Source: Chloroflexota bacterium (GTDB taxonomy: Bacteria > Chloroflexota > Limnocylindria > Limnocylindrales > CSP1-4). From it: a DNA stretch of 34,684 bases. The translations under genes were made by a program, and so were the position numbers. Below, in pieces: positions 30,547 through 34,684 of this stretch. Position 1 is the first letter of the stretch. The number at the start of each line of letters is the position of its first letter. Under the pieces are notes generated by a model. That model saw only the letters and a list, made by a program, of their open reading frames with translations, did no database searches and was not told the origin of the DNA. The DNA lies in NCBI GenBank assembly GCA_016781485.1, contig JADDQH010000026.1, positions 1 to 34,684 of the forward strand. The letters are read 5' to 3'.

Positions 30547-32446
30547 GCGGCTGCTCCGACTCATCGGCTGGGAGGCGGTGCACCTCCACGCCCCAGAAGT
30601 CGTTGCCGCCGGCGTCTATGTAGTGGCCGACCTCGCGGATGCGGCCCTCGTCGAACCGCACGACCCGGATCCCCGCGTCGTACCACGAGATGTAGCCGAG
30701 GTCCTGCTCCTTGTCCATCGCGACCTCGTGGACGGACATCGTCCGGAAGCCGCTCGCATAGGCAGGGTCGATCGTCTCCGGGAGCGCGTACGAGTCGAGC
30801 GTCTCGAGCGTGCGTCCATCGAGGAGATGGATGCCACCCCAACCGTCGAACGTGGTGTCCGCAGAGATTCGCTCGCCGAGTGTGCCGATCGCGGGCAGGT
30901 CGGCGCCGGGCGCGAACGTCGCAGACTCGGACGGGGTGTACTCCGCGTTGTCGTTGAACAGCCGGTGCGTCGCCTCATGCCCGATGCAGATCGCCGACGC
31001 CGTCACCGTGAAGACATGGCCGGCGGAGCCGCACGTGAAGGAGTTCGGGGTGAGCCCGTTTCGGGTGCCACCGTGGCTCTGGCCGATGACGACGTTGTCG
31101 TACCCCGCCAGCTGCCCCGACTCGACTTTCTTGGAGAAGAAGCAGACGCCTCGGGTGAAGACGACGGTCTTCGCCTCGCCGGGTGCCGCACTGACGCTGG
31201 AGGCCGGCGGGACTTCCGCGCGGTCACTGACCCCGTTCCCGTTCGTGTCCTCCTCGCAGCCGGAGCCACCCCAGATCGTCGGTCCCTGGACGACGCCGCC
31301 CGCGTACTTCGTCCCGATGGGCACGGTCCAGCTGAACTGCCCGCCGCCGTAGGAGCGCGCGTTGGGCCCGCTGGTGATCTGGAAACGGAGCCGATGCGGG
31401 GCGAAGTCCTCGTCGGTACCGATGATGTACCTGTTGTTGTAACTCCACTCGGCCTGGTGCGCGTTGCCCTCCGCAGGCGAGAAGCCCAGAAGCGCGTCCG
31501 GGTCCGGGTGGTCCGAATCGGTGACAAACTTCGGGTTCGCGGGATCGTTGACGTTGAGGACGATCCACCCTGCGTCCCAGTAGGACAGCAGCATCAGGTA
31601 GTCGTTGCGGACCTTCTTCACGACCATGTCGTGGAGGAACACGGACTCACCGTTCGCGAGCGGCGACTGCGCGTCCGGCCAGTCGAGGATCGACGCCTCC
31701 TTGATCACCGTCGGCTTCCGGGGGTCGGTGATCTCGAGGATGTCGACATCCGTCACTTCCTCGTTGTCCACGATGACGGCGAACGCGCGCTTGCCCGCTT
31801 GCCAGGCGAAGGCGCTGTGGATCTGGCGGGCACGAGCGAGCTTTCCCTCGTTCGTGTCGCCCTTGCCGATCGCAAGTGGCGTGATCTCCAGCGGGTTCGT
31901 GACGTCGTACAGCGACATCCCGCCCACGCGCGCGGGGTCCGTCCCGCAGTTCTCGTTGTTCGTGACCAGCACGTCGCCCCTGAACGACGGCGTGTTGAGG
32001 CTTACGACCTGCATCCCCTCGCCCGGATACGACTGCGGCGGGAATGCGGTGAAGCCGACCTCGACCGGGTTCGCGGGATCCGAGATGTCGACGACGTAGA
32101 AGCCGCCGACGCCACAGGGCGAGGTGTTGAGCCGACGAGCGGCGAGGTAGGCGTAGTCACCCTTGACCGCGACATCGGCGATGTGGGACGGCGACGCGCC
32201 ACTCACCGTCACCTTGCCGACGAGCTCGACGTTGGAGCTCGACCCGGGCAGGTGCCCGCCAGGGGTGCCGTGCTGCTCGTCGTCGACCTGCGCCTCGAGC
32301 TGCTCCATCTCGAGCGGCGTGTCGGCGTAACCGTCGCCCACGCGGTGCGCGTGATGCCCCGGGTCCCCGTCGTGCGCGACCGCGACGCCGGCCGCGCCCG
32401 TCAGCAGGGCGGCGGCAAGCAGCGCCGTCCAGAACCGTTTGTGCAC
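30488..32446 (-). CDS. Secreted LVIVD-repeat beta-propeller protein with inserted PA domain and calcium loop
   Basis: A 652-residue exported protein. The signal peptide is FWTALLAAALLTGAAGVAVA, followed by a His-rich stretch (HDGDPGHHAHR). LVIVD-type propeller blades recur: ADVAVKGDYAYLAA, GFYVVDISDPANPVEVGF, GGMSLYDVTNPLEI, VDILEITDPRKPTVI and GWIVLNVNDPANPKFV; the last blade is LGYISWYDAGIRVVRFDEG. Between blades, about residues 396-470, sit a calcium-loop-like DTNGNGVSD and a protease-associated segment (RGVCFFSKKVESGQLAGYDN). GTG at 32446 follows GGAGGAG. A clear terminator lies downstream. No peptidase motif is visible, so it is probably a surface binding protein. Confidence 0.85.
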   Translation of the reverse strand: MHKRFWTALLAAALLTGAAGVAVAHDGDPGHHAHRVGDGYADTPLEMEQLEAQVDDEQHGTPGGHLPGSSSNVELVGKVTVSGASPSHIADVAVKGDYAYLAARRLNTSPCGVGGFYVVDISDPANPVEVGFTAFPPQSYPGEGMQVVSLNTPSFRGDVLVTNNENCGTDPARVGGMSLYDVTNPLEITPLAIGKGDTNEGKLARARQIHSAFAWQAGKRAFAVIVDNEEVTDVDILEITDPRKPTVIKEASILDWPDAQSPLANGESVFLHDMVVKKVRNDYLMLLSYWDAGWIVLNVNDPANPKFVTDSDHPDPDALLGFSPAEGNAHQAEWSYNNRYIIGTDEDFAPHRLRFQITSGPNARSYGGGQFSWTVPIGTKYAGGVVQGPTIWGGSGCEEDTNGNGVSDRAEVPPASSVSAAPGEAKTVVFTRGVCFFSKKVESGQLAGYDNVVIGQSHGGTRNGLTPNSFTCGSAGHVFTVTASAICIGHEATHRLFNDNAEYTPSESATFAPGADLPAIGTLGERISADTTFDGWGGIHLLDGRTLETLDSYALPETIDPAYASGFRTMSVHEVAMDKEQDLGYISWYDAGIRVVRFDEGRIREVGHYIDAGGNDFWGVEVHRLPADESEQPLILGSDRDSGLWIFRYTGP

Positions 32447-32615
32447 CGGAATCTCCTCCTCTGACCCCGGCGCGCGCCGGAGCTCCCTTGGTCCGCGACT
32501 ACCGTCGCCGGACGCTGCTGGGAATGCCCTATTTCTTCCTTTCTATTCGCTGTTCTTCGGAGGCCGGGGGTGGGGGGTCAGCGCGGGACTCGTCGCCTGG
32601 CCGAGAATGGTCCAC

Positions 32616-32648
32616 GACGTCGCGCGGACGTCGCGCGGACGTCGCGCG
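32616..32648. repeat. 11-bp tandem repeat x3 abutting a start codon
   Basis: GACGTCGCGCG is repeated three times exactly (32616-32626, 32627-32637, 32638-32648) and a partial fourth copy leads into the ATG at 32654. It occupies the place where a ribosome site would be. Confidence 0.85.
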
Positions 32649-32653
32649 GACGG

Positions 32654-33541
32654 ATGGAGGACGCACGCGTGCTGATCGGGTTCAAGACATCACCGCAGGG
32701 GGTCGACTGGCCCACGCTCGAGTCGGCCTGGGCGGCGGCGCGCTCCCTGGACGTCTTCGACTCGGCCTGGATGAACGACCACCTCTCGCATCCGCACGAG
32801 GAGCGCCACGGACCGATCTTCGAGGCGTTCACGGTGCTCGCAGCACTCGCGCACCACCTGCCCGGCAAGTGGCTGGGCCACCTGGTCCTCTCGAACACGT
32901 TCCGCCACCCATCCGTCCTCGCCAAGCAGGCGACGGCGATGGACCACATCACCCACGGGCGATTCGTCCTCGGATTGGGGGCAGGCTGGCACGAGGGCGA
33001 GCACGACTCGTTCGGGATCGAGCTCCCCCCGGTGCGTGAGCGGTTCGACCGGTTCGAGTCCGCCCTCCGGGTCATCCGCGCCCTGTTCGCACCCGAGGCG
33101 GCGGAGCCACCGGGAGTCGACCTCGACGCACCGCCGTACGCCCTTCACCAGGCGACGAACGAACCACCTCCACTCACCCCCGGCGGCCCCCGCATCTGGG
33201 TCGGGGTCGGGAAGCCGCGCGGCTTCGCGCTCGCGGCTCGGTACGCGGACGGCTGGAACTACGTGGGCGATTCGGTCGAGGAGTTCACCGAGCGGCGCGA
33301 CGGCGTGCTGCAGGCGTGCGAGTCGATCGGGCGCGACCCCGCGTCGCTGACGACCTCGGTGCAGACCGAGGCGGGCGGGAACGCGAGAGAGCGGCGCGAG
33401 GCGGTCGAGCGAGCGCTGGCGTTCGCGCGAGCAGGATGCGACCACCTGATCTTCCGCGCGCCGACCGAGCTCGGTGCCGCAGCCCTGGAAACGCTGGCAC
33501 GCGAGGTGGCCGAGCCTCTGAGGGAGCGCCTTCGAACCTGA
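32654..33541 (+). CDS. LLM-class (luciferase-like, probably F420-dependent) oxidoreductase
   Basis: A 295-residue TIM-barrel enzyme of the same family as 6675-7595. The segments VLIGFKTSPQGVDWPTLESA, DVFDSAWMNDHLSHP, LVLSNTFRHPSVLAKQATAM, GRFVLGLGAGWHEGEHDSFG and RIWVGVGKPRGFALAARYAD follow the family order. The GWHEGEH motif is typical of the F420-binding branch. ATG at 32654 is used; a longer frame extends upstream through the 11-bp repeats but is not protein-like. The ribosome site is weak. Cytoplasmic; substrate unknown. Confidence 0.9.
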   Translation: MEDARVLIGFKTSPQGVDWPTLESAWAAARSLDVFDSAWMNDHLSHPHEERHGPIFEAFTVLAALAHHLPGKWLGHLVLSNTFRHPSVLAKQATAMDHITHGRFVLGLGAGWHEGEHDSFGIELPPVRERFDRFESALRVIRALFAPEAAEPPGVDLDAPPYALHQATNEPPPLTPGGPRIWVGVGKPRGFALAARYADGWNYVGDSVEEFTERRDGVLQACESIGRDPASLTTSVQTEAGGNARERREAVERALAFARAGCDHLIFRAPTELGAAALETLAREVAEPLRERLRT

Positions 33542-33914
33542 TCTCCCCGGCGGTGCCGGAGCCTCCCACCGACGACGTCCGGAGCTGATCGCGGCGGGAG
33601 GTGCCAAGGGATCGCCGACCGCGCCGCTTGCCAGCTCCCTACGTCATTCGGCCGATACGGGTTCGGCCGAGCGTCCCGTGCACCCCTGTGCCGATCGTCG
33701 GGGTCTGTGTTCCTGCCTTTGCCCGATGGAAGTGGCTCACGACTGGACGAACCTTCGACCCAGCCGATCGTCTTCACCGGCGAGCGGCGCGGGACCTGTC
33801 GGCGGTTCGACAGGTGAGCCGTCAAGCAGCTGGTCGACCGGGCACAGAAGTCACAGCAGTCTGGGCCACGACAAGCGGTCGAGAAGACACAAGAGCACAC
33901 AGGGGAGGTCTCAC
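33542..33914. other. Intergenic region with a palindrome
   Basis: About 370 bases without a supportable gene. ACCTGTCG-GCGGTT-CGACAGGT (33794-33801 and 33808-33815) is a perfect 8-bp inverted repeat about 100 bases upstream of the next gene. It could be an operator or a leader hairpin. No other signal was identified. Confidence 0.5.
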
Positions 33915-34346
33915 GTGCAGGTCCAGGAAAGCAGCCGCGACAGGCAGGTCCGGGTCGCGCTCGCCATCGGCGTCGTTGTCCTGACGCTGACGACGTCCGT
34001 CATCCACTACACACTCGGCGGATCCTCGACACTGATGGGGCTGCTGTTCTTCGGGAACGCCGCCGCCTACGCCGGCCTCGCCGCGGCATTCGTCGCGCCG
34101 ATCGCGCTCGCGGAGCGGTTCCGGTGGCTGACCCGGCTCGCGATCATCGGCGTCGCCTTCGGCTCGATCGGTGGCTGGGTCCTGTTCGGCGCGCGGTACG
34201 ACATCGCCTACCTCACGAAGGGCATCGAACTCGCGCTGGTCGCGCTTCTCCTCGTCGACGCGTACCGCGTCCACGGCAGCCCGGCTGACATCGCCGAGCG
34301 GATCCTCGTCCAGCTTCGCGCCCGCCGGCAGCCGGCGGAGGCCTGA
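33915..34346 (+). CDS. Four-helix membrane protein, unknown
   Basis: A 143-residue protein. GTG at 33915 follows GGGGAGG at 33902-33908, which decides the start over the long upstream frame. Four hydrophobic segments are visible: VRVALAIGVVVLTLTTSVI, LMGLLFFGNAAAYAGLAAAF, LTRLAIIGVAFGSIGGWVLF and IELALVALLLVDAYRV. A short basic cytoplasmic tail ends the protein. The layout resembles small four-helix DUF/DoxX-like membrane proteins, but no family is certain. Confidence 0.65.
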   Translation: MQVQESSRDRQVRVALAIGVVVLTLTTSVIHYTLGGSSTLMGLLFFGNAAAYAGLAAAFVAPIALAERFRWLTRLAIIGVAFGSIGGWVLFGARYDIAYLTKGIELALVALLLVDAYRVHGSPADIAERILVQLRARRQPAEA

Positions 34347-34405
34347 GCCCGGACTCGCACCAGAACGTTCCCTCCGGGACCGGGTGGGGTCGATCCCGCT
34401 CCTCC

Positions 34406-34436
34406 TGCCGGGCCGGCTCTCCCAGCCGGCCCGGCA
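34406..34436 (+). terminator. Strong GC hairpin, possible terminator
   Basis: TGCCGGGCCGGCT at 34406-34418 pairs perfectly with 34424-34436 around the loop CTCCC, 60 bases after the membrane-protein stop. There is no T-run, so the terminator call is tentative. A TAGCAT -10-like box follows at 34443-34448. Confidence 0.45.
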
Positions 34437-34583
34437 CCTCCGTAGCATCCCAGGGCTTCTGGGGAAGCCAGGAACGATCGCGGCCGGTATCCTCGGGAGC
34501 CCGGCCGCGACCCTCCTCGAGAGCCCGGCGTCGCGGACCGACCAGTTGACACCCGAGCCACCACTCGATAGGAGGCTGCTCCG

Positions 34584-34684
34584 TTGCACCGACTCCGGCT
34601 GATCGTTATCTCCACAGGCCTGACGCTCTTCCTCGCCGCGTGCGGCGGGGGCGGAGGCGGCGGGCAGGGTGGCGCGGAGGCCCG
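34584..34684 (+). CDS. Lipoprotein, N-terminus only (cut by window end)
   Basis: TTG at 34584 follows GGAGG at 34571-34575 (spacing 8). The visible 33 residues are MHRLRLIVISTGLTLFLAAC, a signal peptide ending in the lipobox LAAC, followed by a Gly-rich linker (GGGGGGGQGGAEA). Such linkers are common in ABC-transporter solute-binding lipoproteins, but the function cannot be read. The gene continues outside the window. Confidence 0.65.
   Translation, partial: MHRLRLIVISTGLTLFLAACGGGGGGGQGGAEA

Noticed and set aside
30014-32464. Plus-strand open frame of 816 codons opposite the LVIVD protein
   Set aside because: Antisense shadow with no domain, no ribosome site and shadow-type composition.

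Overview
The window is very GC-rich, roughly two thirds or more. It uses GTG and TTG starts freely and reads as bacterial chromosome. F420-type luciferase-like oxidoreductases, dual GNAT acetyltransferases, secreted subtilases, Gfo/Idh/MocA oxidoreductases and TANNNT-like -10 boxes fit an actinobacterium or a soil or aquatic Chloroflexota (Limnocylindria-like) lineage. That placement is inference only; no rRNA, tRNA or universal marker is present. No phage, insertion sequence or CRISPR array was seen.

Layout. Positions 1-4.3 kb hold the end of a tartrate/D-malate dehydrogenase-type gene, small membrane proteins, a MUG/TDG-type DNA glycosylase with an apparent 1-nt frameshift, a TetR fragment, a TfoX-N-like protein and a frameshifted dual-GNAT gene between two copies of a ~60-bp repeat. 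Positions 4.3-8.2 kb hold a UvrD/PcrA-like helicase with a C-terminal HRDC-like domain, an F420-type oxidoreductase and a membrane protein. Positions 8.3-15 kb are an amino-sugar catabolic locus on the minus strand: a truncated oxidoreductase, nagB, a perfect operator-like palindrome, a Gfo/Idh/MocA oxidoreductase, a TIM-barrel isomerase, deoC', 'ROK kinase, a GntR regulator and nagA. Four genes in or beside it are broken, including a deoC/ROK deletion junction and a phosphotriesterase/SDR chimera. Positions 15.2-20.6 kb hold a haloalkane dehalogenase-like hydrolase, two acidic low-complexity proteins sharing an upstream 17-bp element, and a secreted subtilase with a clear terminator. Positions 20.8-25.2 kb hold a Gly/Glu lipoprotein and a 1256-residue RecB/Cas4-like nuclease, RNase H-like exonuclease and SF1 helicase fusion. 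Positions 25.4-34.7 kb hold a second subtilase, an intact paralogue of the broken GNAT, a monoacylglycerol-lipase-like hydrolase co-transcribed with a third acidic disordered protein, a secreted LVIVD-repeat protein with an inserted PA domain, a second F420-type oxidoreductase, a membrane protein and the start of a lipoprotein cut by the window edge.

How the genes work together. The nag locus supplies deacetylation (NagA), deamination (NagB) and GntR control of amino-sugar phosphates. Its kinase and aldolase are cut, so as read here the pathway is incomplete unless intact copies lie elsewhere. The two subtilases, the lipoproteins and the LVIVD/PA protein form an exported set suited to scavenging protein and polymer. 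The three acidic disordered proteins share the upstream core AGGACTG and may form a small co-regulated set.

The many truncations, frameshifts and out-of-frame junctions are the strongest anomaly. Either the genome is eroding by small deletions, or the assembly carries indel and collapse errors. Reads across each junction would decide.
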